This document shows positions 1-5,207 of a stretch of DNA of 5,207 bases, piece after piece. The position numbers were made by a program, and so were the translations under genes. Each line of letters begins with the position of its first letter. Position 1 is the stretch's first letter. The notes beneath the pieces are model-generated. The model made no database searches and had not been told where the DNA came from. It was given only the letters and a program-made list of their open reading frames with translations. Source of the DNA: Armatimonadota bacterium. GTDB taxonomy: Bacteria; Armatimonadota; Zipacnadia; Zipacnadales; VGFC01. The DNA lies in the NCBI GenBank assembly GCA_016869015.1, contig VGFB01000366.1, positions 1 to 5,207 of the forward strand. Reading direction: 5' to 3'.

Positions 1-708
1 CGCAGCCAGTGCTTCCGCCTCGGCGCACCGATCCGCATTCACCTGTTGAGCGACCTGGCCGCGGGGAAGGTCCTGAAGGCCAAGGCGTACCTGTTCCTGA
101 ACGCGTTCCATCTCACTGCCGCCGACCGGGCGGCCGTGCGGCGCGAGTGCGCCGAGGCGCTGACCATCTGGCTGTACGGGGCGGGCTTCCTCAATGAGGA
201 TGCGAGCGAACAGAACATGACGGACGCAATCGGGATGCAGCTACGGCGCGGGACACCGCAGCCCGGTCGCGTCACGCCCGAGCCCGGGCCGCTGACGGCC
301 GCCCTGGACACGGCCTTCGGTACCGACACGGTCCTTGAGCCTCTGTGGACCGTCACCGACGGGCCCGGGGTCCAGGTCCTCGGCCGGTACGCGGACGGCT
401 CCCCGGCCGCGGCCCTCTCGGCCGACGGCCGGAGCGCCTACCTCGGCGCGCTGCACGTGCCGGCGAAGCTGCTGCGGAACCTGCTGCAGCAGGCGGGCGT
501 GCACCTGTACCGCGACTCCGACGACGTGATCCTGGCGGACCGAGAGTTCCTCGGCATCTCGGCCACGAGCGCCGGACCGAAGACGATCCGGTTGCCGGAG
601 GCGCACACCATCGCCGACGCCTTCACGGGCGAGATCCTCGCGACGCGGACCGACCGGTTCGAGGTCGCGATGCAGTTGGGCGAGACGCGGTTGCTGCTGC
701 TGCAGTAG
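1..708 (+). CDS. C-terminal part of a GH42-like glycoside hydrolase (5' end outside window)
   Basis: The frame is open from base 1 to a TAG at 706-708, giving 235 residues with no stop upstream, so the gene is cut by the window edge and the TTG at 46 is not needed as a start. Residues 8-39 (GAPIRIHLLSDL, then KAYLFLNAFHLT) followed by WLYGAGF (57-63) and NMTDAIGM (72-79) resemble the beta-galactosidase-type (GH42-like) trimerisation region, where the pattern is LL-D, K-Y-FLN-F-LT and W-Y-pG. The tail has the usual beta-sandwich pattern: VLGRYADG (126-133), AGVHLYRDSDDV (165-176), KTIRLPEAHTIADAFTGEI (194-212) and a closing GETRLLLL. In long proteins of this type, common in Planctomycetota and Armatimonadota, the catalytic barrel is N-terminal and is not visible here. 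Substrate cannot be given. The family assignment is from memory of sequence patterns and is fairly secure for the domain, less so for activity. Confidence 0.72.
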   Translation, partial: RSQCFRLGAPIRIHLLSDLAAGKVLKAKAYLFLNAFHLTAADRAAVRRECAEALTIWLYGAGFLNEDASEQNMTDAIGMQLRRGTPQPGRVTPEPGPLTAALDTAFGTDTVLEPLWTVTDGPGVQVLGRYADGSPAAALSADGRSAYLGALHVPAKLLRNLLQQAGVHLYRDSDDVILADREFLGISATSAGPKTIRLPEAHTIADAFTGEILATRTDRFEVAMQLGETRLLLLQ

Positions 709-808
709 GTGTAGGGGCGGACCCATGTGTCCGCCCAGTGTCGATAGGGGCGGACCCATGTGTCCGCCCAGTGTCGATAGGGGCGGACACGCGGGTCCGC
801 CCCTACAC
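709..808. repeat. Tandem hairpin repeat element with 14-bp terminal inverted repeats
   Basis: Two identical 33-bp units lie at 712-744 and 745-777, and a third, diverged unit starts at 778. Units 1 and 2 each contain the stem GGGCGGAC / GTCCGCCC around the loop CCATGT. Unit 3 has an 11-bp stem (778-788 with 795-805) around the loop ACGCGG. The outermost bases, GTGTAGGGGCGGAC (709-722) and GTCCGCCCCTACAC (795-808), are perfect inverted repeats, so the whole block is also palindromic at its ends. It starts at the base after the upstream stop codon and ends 25 bp before the next start codon. It resembles REP/MITE-like intergenic repeats. No transposase is nearby. The transcript could fold into one long or three short hairpins and might slow or end transcription, but there is no T tract. 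Confidence 0.9.
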
Positions 809-833
809 TCTGTCTTCGTGGAGGTCTCACCAG

Positions 834-1664
834 ATGAAACTCGGTTGCATGCTCTACTCGATGGGCCGGTCGATCGGCTCGGGGGCCATCACGATCCCCG
901 AGGGGCTGCGGGTCATCCGGGAGTCCGGCGGGCTTGGGGTCGATCTCATGGAGGGTCTCTCGGGCTCTCACAGCGTCCCGGAGCTGAGGGCGATGGTGGA
1001 GGATGCGGGGCTCGTGGTCTCCTCGCACATCGGCGGGCGGAACCTGACGCAGGATGACCCTGCCGCTCGTCGGGAGGGTACTGACGCGATCAGGCAGCTC
1101 ATCGACGACACGCGCGAGCTGGGGTCCGGGGTGCTGCTGGTCACCACTGGGGGCTGCGCGGAGGGCCAGGACAAGGCGGAGGCGCGCCGTAACGTGGCGC
1201 AGGCGCTGGCGGAGGTTCTCCCCCACGCCTGTCAGGCCGGCGTGATTCTCACGATTGAGGACTTCGGGAGCCCGGTCGCCCCCTACCAGACGTCCGACGA
1301 GGTCATGGAGACCTGCGAACTCGCGGGGCCGGAGCTGATGGTCACCTATGACAGCGGCAACATGATCATGGGCGACGAGGACCCGGTCGCCTTCCTGCGG
1401 GCGGTCGCGCCGCGCGTCCGCCACGCCCACGCGAAGGACTGGGCGCTCGTGCCCGACGACCAGGCGCGACTCCGCTCGCGAGCGGGCAAGGGTTACATCG
1501 GCGCCACCACCGGCGAAGGCGCCCTGGACTACCCCGCCATCATCGCCGAACTCCAGGCGATGGACTACGACGGCTTCCTCGCCTTCGAGTACGAGGGCCC
1601 CGACGATCCGGTCGAGGAGACGCGGAAGGGGATGGGGTACCTGAGGGGACTGATGGGTGGATAG
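834..1664 (+). CDS. Sugar phosphate isomerase/epimerase-like TIM-barrel protein
   Basis: A 276-residue protein of the xylose isomerase-like TIM-barrel (AP_endonuc_2) superfamily, usual length about 250-300. The ATG at 834 is chosen because GGAGG lies at 820-824, nine bases upstream, and the protein then begins with a family-like first strand (MKLGCMLYSM). The open frame extends upstream to 345, but that part reads through the hairpin repeat and overlaps the preceding gene. Likely divalent-metal ligands are Glu142 (TIEDFG), Asp173 (TYDSGN), His199 (RHAHAKD) and Glu252 (FEYEG), with an additional His65 (SSHIGG). These sit on successive barrel strands as in hexulose 3-epimerases, IolE/IolI and related enzymes. 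The expected chemistry is metal-dependent isomerisation or epimerisation of a sugar or inositol derivative in the cytoplasm, substrate unknown. The glycoside-hydrolase-like gene upstream supports a carbohydrate role. It is probably co-transcribed with the small gene starting three bases after its stop. Confidence 0.85.
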   Translation: MKLGCMLYSMGRSIGSGAITIPEGLRVIRESGGLGVDLMEGLSGSHSVPELRAMVEDAGLVVSSHIGGRNLTQDDPAARREGTDAIRQLIDDTRELGSGVLLVTTGGCAEGQDKAEARRNVAQALAEVLPHACQAGVILTIEDFGSPVAPYQTSDEVMETCELAGPELMVTYDSGNMIMGDEDPVAFLRAVAPRVRHAHAKDWALVPDDQARLRSRAGKGYIGATTGEGALDYPAIIAELQAMDYDGFLAFEYEGPDDPVEETRKGMGYLRGLMGG

Positions 1665-1667
1665 AGG

Positions 1668-1880
1668 ATGACGTACCTTGTCGTCACCGAGCACGGGGAC
1701 AGCAGTTGGGGGGCGCATGTTCCCGATCTCCCCGGGTGCGTGGCGGTGGGTGATACCGAGGAGGAGGTCCTGAGCCTCATCGGCGAGGCCATTGACGCCC
1801 ACCTCGAACTCCTGGGGCAGTCGGGAGAGCCAATCCCGCAGCCCCGCACGTACCCGCATGTCGTCGAGGTCGCCGGGTAG
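1668..1880 (+). CDS. HicB-like antitoxin family protein, solitary
   Basis: A 70-residue protein with the HicB-like fold signature: an N-terminal strand (MTYLVVTEHG), W14-GA-HVPDLPGCVAVGDT (16-30), then the helix EEEVLSLIGEAIDAHLELL (31-49) and a closing GEPIPQP (53-59). HicB antitoxins bind and neutralise HicA mRNA-interferase toxins. This one has no C-terminal helix-turn-helix or ribbon-helix-helix domain, as in the short HicB group. No HicA-like ORF (about 60 residues) is found on either side: the epimerase-like gene ends three bases upstream and a convergent gene ends ten bases downstream. Solitary copies are common and their function is generally unknown. The start is close to an AGAGG that abuts the ATG; GGTGG at 1656-1660, seven bases away, is a more usable weak ribosome binding site. 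Coupling to the upstream gene is likely. Confidence 0.85.
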   Translation: MTYLVVTEHGDSSWGAHVPDLPGCVAVGDTEEEVLSLIGEAIDAHLELLGQSGEPIPQPRTYPHVVEVAG

Positions 1881-1894
1881 CTGCGGACGCTACC
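1876..1894. terminator. Weak candidate bidirectional hairpin between convergent genes
   Basis: GGTAG (1876-1880) and CTACC (1890-1894) form a 5-bp stem with a 9-base loop, and the stem arms contain the TAG stop codons of the two convergent genes. Only nine bases separate the genes. There is no T tract on either strand, so intrinsic termination is doubtful and the stem may be fortuitous, because both genes end in TAG. Confidence 0.2.
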
Positions 1895-2993
1895 GCCCTA
1901 CGCCGTACTCCCCGCAGTGCTCGACCATCGCGTCGATGTTCGGGATGGGCACGTCGGGTCCGAGGGTGCTGGTGGGGGCGAGGAAGTACCCGCCGCCGGC
2001 GGCCGCGGCATCGATGCACCGCTCCACGTCCCGCCGGACGTCGTCCGGCGTGCCATGGGGCAGCACGTCGCGGACGGAGAGGCTGCCGAAGAGGATGAGC
2101 TTGTCACCGGTCTTCGCCCTCATGCGGGCGAGCTTCCCGAGGGGGACGATTTGCTGCGGCGGCAGCCAGCGGTCCTCCTGCAGGCCCTGGAAACCGTCGA
2201 TGCCGCACTCCACCAAGCGGTCGAGGACCGGGTTGATGTTGCCGTCGGAGTGCCAGACCTTGCGGATCCCGGCGGCGTTCAGCGGCTCAAGGGCGTAGGC
2301 GAGGTGCGGGAAGTAGAGCCGCTCCAGGGCGCTCAGGGAGATCATCGGGCCGGCATTGTCGCAGATGTCCTGGCCCATGTAGACCCACGGCGGGATCGAT
2401 GCCTCGCGCGAGGCGACCGCGAAGACCTCGTTCCTCAGGCGCGCGTGCTCGGCGGCGTGGCGGAACAGCTTCTCGATGGCCTCGGGGTACAGTGCGATGG
2501 CCTGGAAGTAGTTCTCGTAGCCGAACTCCGAGTAGTACATGAAGGGGCAGTCACTCGCCAGGTAGTAGGGCAGGATCAGGATCTCCTCGCCGCCCTCGGC
2601 GTCGTTCTCCCTCCACGTGCTCACGCAGTGGTCGTAGTAGGCCTGCCGGTCGAAGCTGCCCCCCACGGCCTCGGGGTCGGGGAGCGCGAGGCAGTAGTCG
2701 CGCACAGCCTCCGGGGACTTGTACGGGCACTCGCCCCGCGGCGAGAAGTTGCTCGCGCGCCCGGCGGCCATCGCCGTCGAGTGCTCCGGGGGCTTGGGTC
2801 CGACGACCTGGATGATGAGACAGGCGCCCTGGGCGCGGACGGTCTCGATGGCCGCCCGGCGGGAGTCGGTCCACGGGTCGAGACCGCTCATCTTCTGCAG
2901 ATACTCGGCATGGGCGATGAAGCCGCCGAGCATCGGCACGCGATCGGTCGGTTGAAACTGGAGGGCGCGCAGTGCGCGTTCGCGACCGGTCAA
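1890..2993 (-). CDS. Uroporphyrinogen decarboxylase-superfamily (URO-D/MtaA-like) protein
   Basis: A 367-residue protein of the URO-D superfamily, usual length about 340-380. Typical patterns are the N-terminal TGRERALRALQFQPTDRVP (2-20), YMGQDICDNAGPMIS (205-219), HSDGNINPVLDRLVECGIDGFQGLQ (from 248), LFGSLSVRDVL (301-311), TPDDVRRDV (315-323) and GGGYFLAPTST with NIDAM near the end. The R-Q-AGR substrate motif of true HemE is absent, so haem synthesis is unlikely. The HxC zinc motif of MtaA-type cobalamin methyltransferases is replaced by H248-S-D250. The start is a TTG, favoured because the family's first motif begins right there and AAGGCGG lies nine bases upstream; the next Met is residue 21, inside the conserved region. 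It is the last gene of a three-gene operon, 16 bases after the dehydroquinate synthase II stop. Candidate roles are corrinoid-linked methyl transfer or decarboxylation, but the function is not known. Confidence 0.85.
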   Translation of the reverse strand: MTGRERALRALQFQPTDRVPMLGGFIAHAEYLQKMSGLDPWTDSRRAAIETVRAQGACLIIQVVGPKPPEHSTAMAAGRASNFSPRGECPYKSPEAVRDYCLALPDPEAVGGSFDRQAYYDHCVSTWRENDAEGGEEILILPYYLASDCPFMYYSEFGYENYFQAIALYPEAIEKLFRHAAEHARLRNEVFAVASREASIPPWVYMGQDICDNAGPMISLSALERLYFPHLAYALEPLNAAGIRKVWHSDGNINPVLDRLVECGIDGFQGLQEDRWLPPQQIVPLGKLARMRAKTGDKLILFGSLSVRDVLPHGTPDDVRRDVERCIDAAAAGGGYFLAPTSTLGPDVPIPNIDAMVEHCGEYGVGR

Positions 2994-3002
2994 GCGCCTA
3001 CA

Positions 3003-3009
3003 CCGCCTT
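3003..3009 (-). promoter_or_regulatory. Ribosome binding site supporting the TTG start at 2993
   Basis: On the minus strand AAGGCGG (3009-3003) lies nine bases before the TTG at 2993, inside the 16-base gap after the upstream stop. No ATG or GTG in this frame lies closer, so this site supports the rare start codon. Confidence 0.5.
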
Positions 3010-4002
3010 CTACCTCTCTTGGATCGTCTCGCTGATCTTCATGCCGAAGTGGCGGCCGGCTTCCTCGACGGCCATCAGCACGAGATCGCCGGGCTTGAGG
3101 GCGACGACCGAGAGGGGTCGGCCCTCCGGGGTGACCAGGCGGATCGTCTCCGCGTTCTGGAGGATGGTCGTGCACTCCTCGCCGGCCAACTCGGCGCGCA
3201 GGAGCGCCAGGGGTCGGCGCTCGACTTTCACGCGGCCGATGACGGCGGCGTAGGTGGAACCGTCGCTGCGGACCACGAGGGCCGGATCGCCGGCGGCGAG
3301 CTCCGAGAGGTACCGCGTTCGGCCGCCCGGCACCCGCACGTACGCGTGCACGGGCCCGGCGTTCACGCGGAAGGGACGCGGCTCAACGTAGGGGTTTTCG
3401 ACGCTCTCGGCGTGGACGAGGAACAGCGCGGCGCTGCTGCTGCCCACGAGCATCCCTTCGCCGAGACCCATGTTGGTGCAGGTATCGACGCACACGCGGT
3501 CGCCCATGCCGAGCGGCTCGACAGCGACGACGGTGGCCGCCCGCAGCTCCAGGCGCTCCGCCTCGCTCTTCACGCGCTCCACGGTGCGGCGGATCTCGGC
3601 GGCATCGCGTGTCGCGAGCACAACCCCGGCGACGCCTACCTCCAGAATGGCGGTCGCAGTCGCCGCCTCCTCGGCGGTCCCCACCTCCGCGAAGACCGAA
3701 TCGGCCTCGGCGAGGATGTTCTCCAGCGGGATGATCGTCCAGTCCGTGGCGCGGACGATCACCGTCTTCCCCTTCGCGAGCTGGACGGCGCGCTGCTCGT
3801 CGGCCTTGCTCCCGATGACGACCTCGACCACATCCTCCCCCAGCGTCAGGTCGCCGTCGGGGCCGATGGTCGTGATGAGGCCCAGCTCGCGGACCTCGGC
3901 CCGCCGGGGCTCCTCGATGAGAACGCCGTCCGCGCCCGCCTCCAACGCGGCGGTGACGAGGGACTTGTCCCACGGGATGACCTTCACCCAGACCGTCTTC
4001 AT
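3010..4002 (-). CDS. aroB': 3-dehydroquinate synthase II (archaeal-type, NAD-dependent)
   Basis: A 330-residue protein matching the DHQS II family (MJ1249-type, EC 1.4.1.24) over its whole length. This enzyme oxidatively deaminates and cyclises 2-amino-3,7-dideoxy-D-threo-hept-6-ulosonate with NAD+ to 3-dehydroquinate, and is unrelated to classical AroB. Hallmark blocks are WVKVIPWD (5-12), DWTIIPLEN (87-95), GMGDRVCVDTC (165-175), GEGMLVGSSS (181-190), FLVHAES (194-200), RPFRVNAGPVHAYV (209-222), YLSEL (231-235), IGRVKVERRPL (255-265), LQNAETIRLV (281-290) and RHFGM (317-321). All are intact and length is normal. The ATG at 4002 has GGAG six bases upstream. It follows the ADH synthase, the enzyme that makes its substrate, by 15 bases. 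The related GriH acts in aminohydroxybenzoate synthesis in some actinomycetes, so the product here could differ. No sign of frameshift or decay. Confidence 0.95.
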   Translation of the reverse strand: MKTVWVKVIPWDKSLVTAALEAGADGVLIEEPRRAEVRELGLITTIGPDGDLTLGEDVVEVVIGSKADEQRAVQLAKGKTVIVRATDWTIIPLENILAEADSVFAEVGTAEEAATATAILEVGVAGVVLATRDAAEIRRTVERVKSEAERLELRAATVVAVEPLGMGDRVCVDTCTNMGLGEGMLVGSSSAALFLVHAESVENPYVEPRPFRVNAGPVHAYVRVPGGRTRYLSELAAGDPALVVRSDGSTYAAVIGRVKVERRPLALLRAELAGEECTTILQNAETIRLVTPEGRPLSVVALKPGDLVLMAVEEAGRHFGMKISETIQER

Positions 4003-4017
4003 TGGCAGCTCCAGGGC

Positions 4018-4821
4018 CTACCCGTCAAGAACCGACAGGGCGTCGCTGACCGACTTGCCCTCGTGCACGATGACGCAGATCGCCTGGGTGATCCGCGTTG
4101 GGTTGGCGTGCTGGAAGGCGTTCCGGCCGATGGAGGCGCCCGCCCCACCCGCCTCCATGGCTCCCGCAACCATCTCCAGGAGCGCGCGGTCATCCCCCAG
4201 CCTGGCCCCGCCGGCGATGACGACCTTGACCGGCCCGCAGCCCTCCGTGACCTCCCGGAAGGTCTCCGGGCTGCCCGTGTAGTCGCACTTCACCACATCC
4301 GCGCCGAGCTCGGCAGCTACGCGGGCCGCGTGCTTCACGACCTCGACATCGTGCTCGTTCTCGATCTTCTCTCCGCGCGTGTACATCATGGCGACCAGCG
4401 GCATGCCCCACTCCTCGCAGGCCATCGCCACTTCGCCGAGGTCGCGGAGCATCTCGCTCTCGTAGTGGGCGCCCAGGTTCACGTGGATCGACACCGCATC
4501 GGCGCCGTACTTGATGGCGCGCTCCACGTTGCTGACCAGGACCTTGTGGTTCGGGTCGGGCGCCAGACGCGTGCTGGCGGAAAGGTGCAGGATGAGCCCG
4601 ATATCGGGGCCATAGCCGCGGTGTCCCAGTCGAGGGAGTCCGACGTGCCCGAGTACCGCGTCGGCGCCGCCCTCGGCGACGAGCTCGACCATCCCGGCCA
4701 TGTCGATGAGGCCGGGGACCGGCCCGACGGTTACCCCATGGTCCATTGGCACGATGACGGTGTGTCCGGTCCTGCGGTTGATGATCCGTTCGAGACGGAT
4801 GCTCTTCCCAATGCTGAGCAT
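4018..4821 (-). CDS. aroA': 2-amino-3,7-dideoxy-D-threo-hept-6-ulosonate (ADH) synthase, class I aldolase family
   Basis: A 267-residue member of the DeoC/FbaB/LacD aldolase family, matching ADH synthase (MJ0400-type, EC 2.2.1.10). That enzyme transfers a three-carbon unit of 6-deoxy-5-ketofructose 1-phosphate to L-aspartate semialdehyde, the first step of the archaeal-type shikimate route. Conserved blocks are GKSIRLERI (5-13), VPMDHGVTVGP (24-34), MMYTRGE (145-151), VVKCDYTGSPETF (176-188), VIAGGARL (201-208) and GASIGRNAFQH (228-238). Lys178 is the expected Schiff-base lysine; Asp27, Tyr147 and Lys178 keep a constant offset of six from the MJ0400 active-site residues Asp33, Tyr153 and Lys184 as I recall them. 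The ATG at 4821 has a strong GGGAGG eight bases upstream. It heads the operon with the dehydroquinate synthase II and URO-D-like genes. Alternatives are a GriI-like enzyme (aspartate semialdehyde plus dihydroxyacetone phosphate) or a class I fructose-bisphosphate aldolase; the paired DHQS II argues against the last. Confidence 0.93.
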   Translation of the reverse strand: MLSIGKSIRLERIINRRTGHTVIVPMDHGVTVGPVPGLIDMAGMVELVAEGGADAVLGHVGLPRLGHRGYGPDIGLILHLSASTRLAPDPNHKVLVSNVERAIKYGADAVSIHVNLGAHYESEMLRDLGEVAMACEEWGMPLVAMMYTRGEKIENEHDVEVVKHAARVAAELGADVVKCDYTGSPETFREVTEGCGPVKVVIAGGARLGDDRALLEMVAGAMEAGGAGASIGRNAFQHANPTRITQAICVIVHEGKSVSDALSVLDG

Positions 4822-4887
4822 CGCAGTGTCCTCCCTTGCCTGGCGGCCGGTCGCGCTCGGGCGCCTGTGGCGGCCGTTTCCCTCCCA

Positions 4888-4947
4888 CTACGTCGGAGTC
4901 CTGGTCCGGATCCGAATCCGCTCCATCGATTCTCGTGCGCCGGCCAT
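4888..4947 (-). CDS. Possible 19-residue leader ORF, unverified
   Basis: An ATG at 4947 preceded by GGAGG at 4957-4953 (five-base spacing) opens a short frame ending in TAG at 4890-4888. The peptide is MAGARESMERIRIRTRTPT, arginine- and threonine-rich because it runs over the degenerate hexamer repeat. It has no aromatic residues, so it is not an obvious aromatic-amino-acid attenuator. The Shine-Dalgarno match is the only positive evidence, and chance is likely in GC-rich DNA. Confidence 0.2.
   Translation of the reverse strand: MAGARESMERIRIRTRTPT
4892..4921. repeat. Degenerate hexamer tandem repeat (RTCCNN-like, about five copies)
   Basis: On the plus strand the hexamers are GTCGGA, GTCCTG, GTCCGG, ATCCGA and ATCCGC in direct succession. 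The period of six is clear but copies differ at several positions. It contains the palindrome CGGATCCG. It may be a short decayed simple-sequence repeat; no function can be assigned. Confidence 0.45.
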
Positions 4948-4986
4948 GGCGCCCTCCTGCCGCAGCCTGGCGCCTGTCGTCTTGCT

Positions 4987-5005
4987 GCCCCCTCAGGGAG
5001 GGGGC
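4987..5005 (-). terminator. GC-rich hairpin overlapping the upstream gene's stop codon
   Basis: GCCCCCT (4987-4993) and AGGGGGC (4999-5005) form a perfect 7-bp stem with a 5-base loop, spanning the TGA at 4995-4993 of the minus-strand hydrolase-like gene. No T tract follows, so it is at best a factor-dependent or weak terminator, or an mRNA 3'-end stabiliser. Confidence 0.35.
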
Positions 5006-5207
5006 CCGTGGTCGGCCGCGGGCCGCGGCGCGGCCCACGCGGCCGAGGCGGCCGCCTCCAGAGCTTCCCACCGATCACCCCAAGAGGTACAGATCAGACC
5101 CAGGCATGCCTCGCCCCGCAGCCGGGCCGCGCGGCACTGCCGGGCCCAGGCCGCGGCACACGCCGGGTCGTTCCAGGGCGAACCCGTCGTGGCGAAGCCG
5201 AGGGCGC
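4993..5207 (-). CDS. C-terminal 70 residues of a hydrolase-like protein, possibly GH20-like (5' end outside window)
   Basis: The minus-strand frame read from 5205 is open to a TGA at 4995-4993, giving 70 residues without a start codon requirement; the gene continues beyond the window. Visible features are SPWNDPACAAAWARQC (residues 9-24), then ARLRGEACLGLICTSWGDRWEAL (from 27) and AAASAAW, ending in a proline-rich low-complexity tail. The sequence of W-A-x-Q, an alanine-rich helix, a G-L-I-x-T-S-W strand and a final E-x-x-x-x-A-x-x-A-W helix resembles the barrel end of GH20-like hexosaminidases, where a Trp at the end of the last strand lines the sugar site. This is a pattern impression on a short fragment. 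The amino acid composition and the absence of stops support it being coding. It lies 171 bp upstream of the ADH synthase on the same strand. Confidence 0.5.
   Translation of the reverse strand, partial: ALGFATTGSPWNDPACAAAWARQCRAARLRGEACLGLICTSWGDRWEALEAAASAAWAAPRPAADHGPPP

Larger units (their letters stand above)
4822..4992 (-). other. Leader/intergenic region upstream of the ADH synthase operon
   Basis: This 171-bp gap separates the hydrolase-like stop codon from the ADH synthase start. It holds the strong ribosome binding site GGGAGG (4835-4830, minus strand), a 9-bp direct repeat TGGCGGCCG at 4841-4849 and 4868-4876, a degenerate hexamer run at 4892-4921 and a possible 19-codon ORF. I see no convincing -35/-10 pair and no recognisable riboswitch. 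Whether the operon has its own promoter here or is read through from the upstream gene cannot be decided by eye. Confidence 0.5.

Noticed and set aside
709..808. CRISPR array
   Set aside because: The three units are only 33 bp apart, each is itself a palindrome, and there are no unique spacers between repeats.
709..808. Intrinsic transcription terminator for the upstream GH-like gene
   Set aside because: The hairpins are strong but no T tract follows, and tandem identical units with terminal inverted repeats fit a repetitive element better.
438..1859. Long minus-strand open frame (473 codons) across the repeat and the epimerase-like gene
   Set aside because: It is antisense to three well-supported genes, has an arginine- and histidine-rich composition typical of GC-rich shadow frames, and shows no domain pattern.
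1890..2993. True HemE (uroporphyrinogen decarboxylase of haem synthesis)
   Set aside because: The characteristic N-terminal R-Q-AGR motif is missing; only superfamily features are present.
1917..3035. Long plus-strand open frame (372 codons) opposite the URO-D-like gene
   Set aside because: It is antisense to a clear URO-D family protein, and its translation is valine/glycine-rich without recognisable motifs.
4190..5071. Minus-strand open frame (293 codons) covering most of the ADH synthase and its leader
   Set aside because: It overlaps the conserved ADH synthase in another frame, and its arginine/glycine-rich translation is a typical GC shadow.

Overview
This is a high-GC, densely packed bacterial window with two inward-facing gene clusters that meet at about 1881-1889. 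The organism is probably an uncultured bacterium of the Armatimonadota/Planctomycetota type. The grounds are a GH42-like C-terminal domain, a hydrolase tail, a solitary URO-D-family protein, a xylose-isomerase-like TIM barrel and a GGGGCGGAC-type hairpin repeat. These are typical of such genomes but do not prove the assignment. Strong Shine-Dalgarno sequences and a HicB-like protein also point to Bacteria, although two of the genes belong to families first known from archaea.

Plus-strand cluster (1-1880): the C-terminal 235 residues of a large glycoside-hydrolase-like protein (1-708) end directly at a 100-bp tandem hairpin repeat (709-808) bounded by perfect 14-bp inverted repeats. A sugar phosphate isomerase/epimerase-like TIM barrel (834-1664) follows with a good ribosome binding site. 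Three bases later comes a 70-residue HicB-like protein (1668-1880) with no HicA partner in the window.

Minus-strand cluster (5207 down to 1890): the C-terminal tail of a hydrolase-like protein, possibly GH20-like (5207-4993), is followed by a 171-bp gap. Then comes a tight three-gene operon: 2-amino-3,7-dideoxy-D-threo-hept-6-ulosonate (ADH) synthase (4821-4018), 3-dehydroquinate synthase II (4002-3010) and a URO-D-superfamily protein (2993-1890), with gaps of 15 and 16 bp. The first two enzymes together form the archaeal-type (DKFP) entry to the shikimate pathway, making 3-dehydroquinate from aspartate semialdehyde and a deoxy-ketohexose phosphate without DAHP synthase or classical AroB. A homologous pair (GriI/GriH) makes 3-amino-4-hydroxybenzoate in some actinomycetes, so that is the main alternative. 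The role of the URO-D-like protein in this operon is unknown.

The most notable items are the archaeal-type aromatic pathway pair in a probable bacterium, its linkage to a URO-D-like protein that lacks the HxC metal motif, the compound hairpin repeat placed directly at a stop codon, and a 171-bp leader holding a possible 19-codon ORF over a degenerate hexamer repeat. I see no clear new defence or mobile system.
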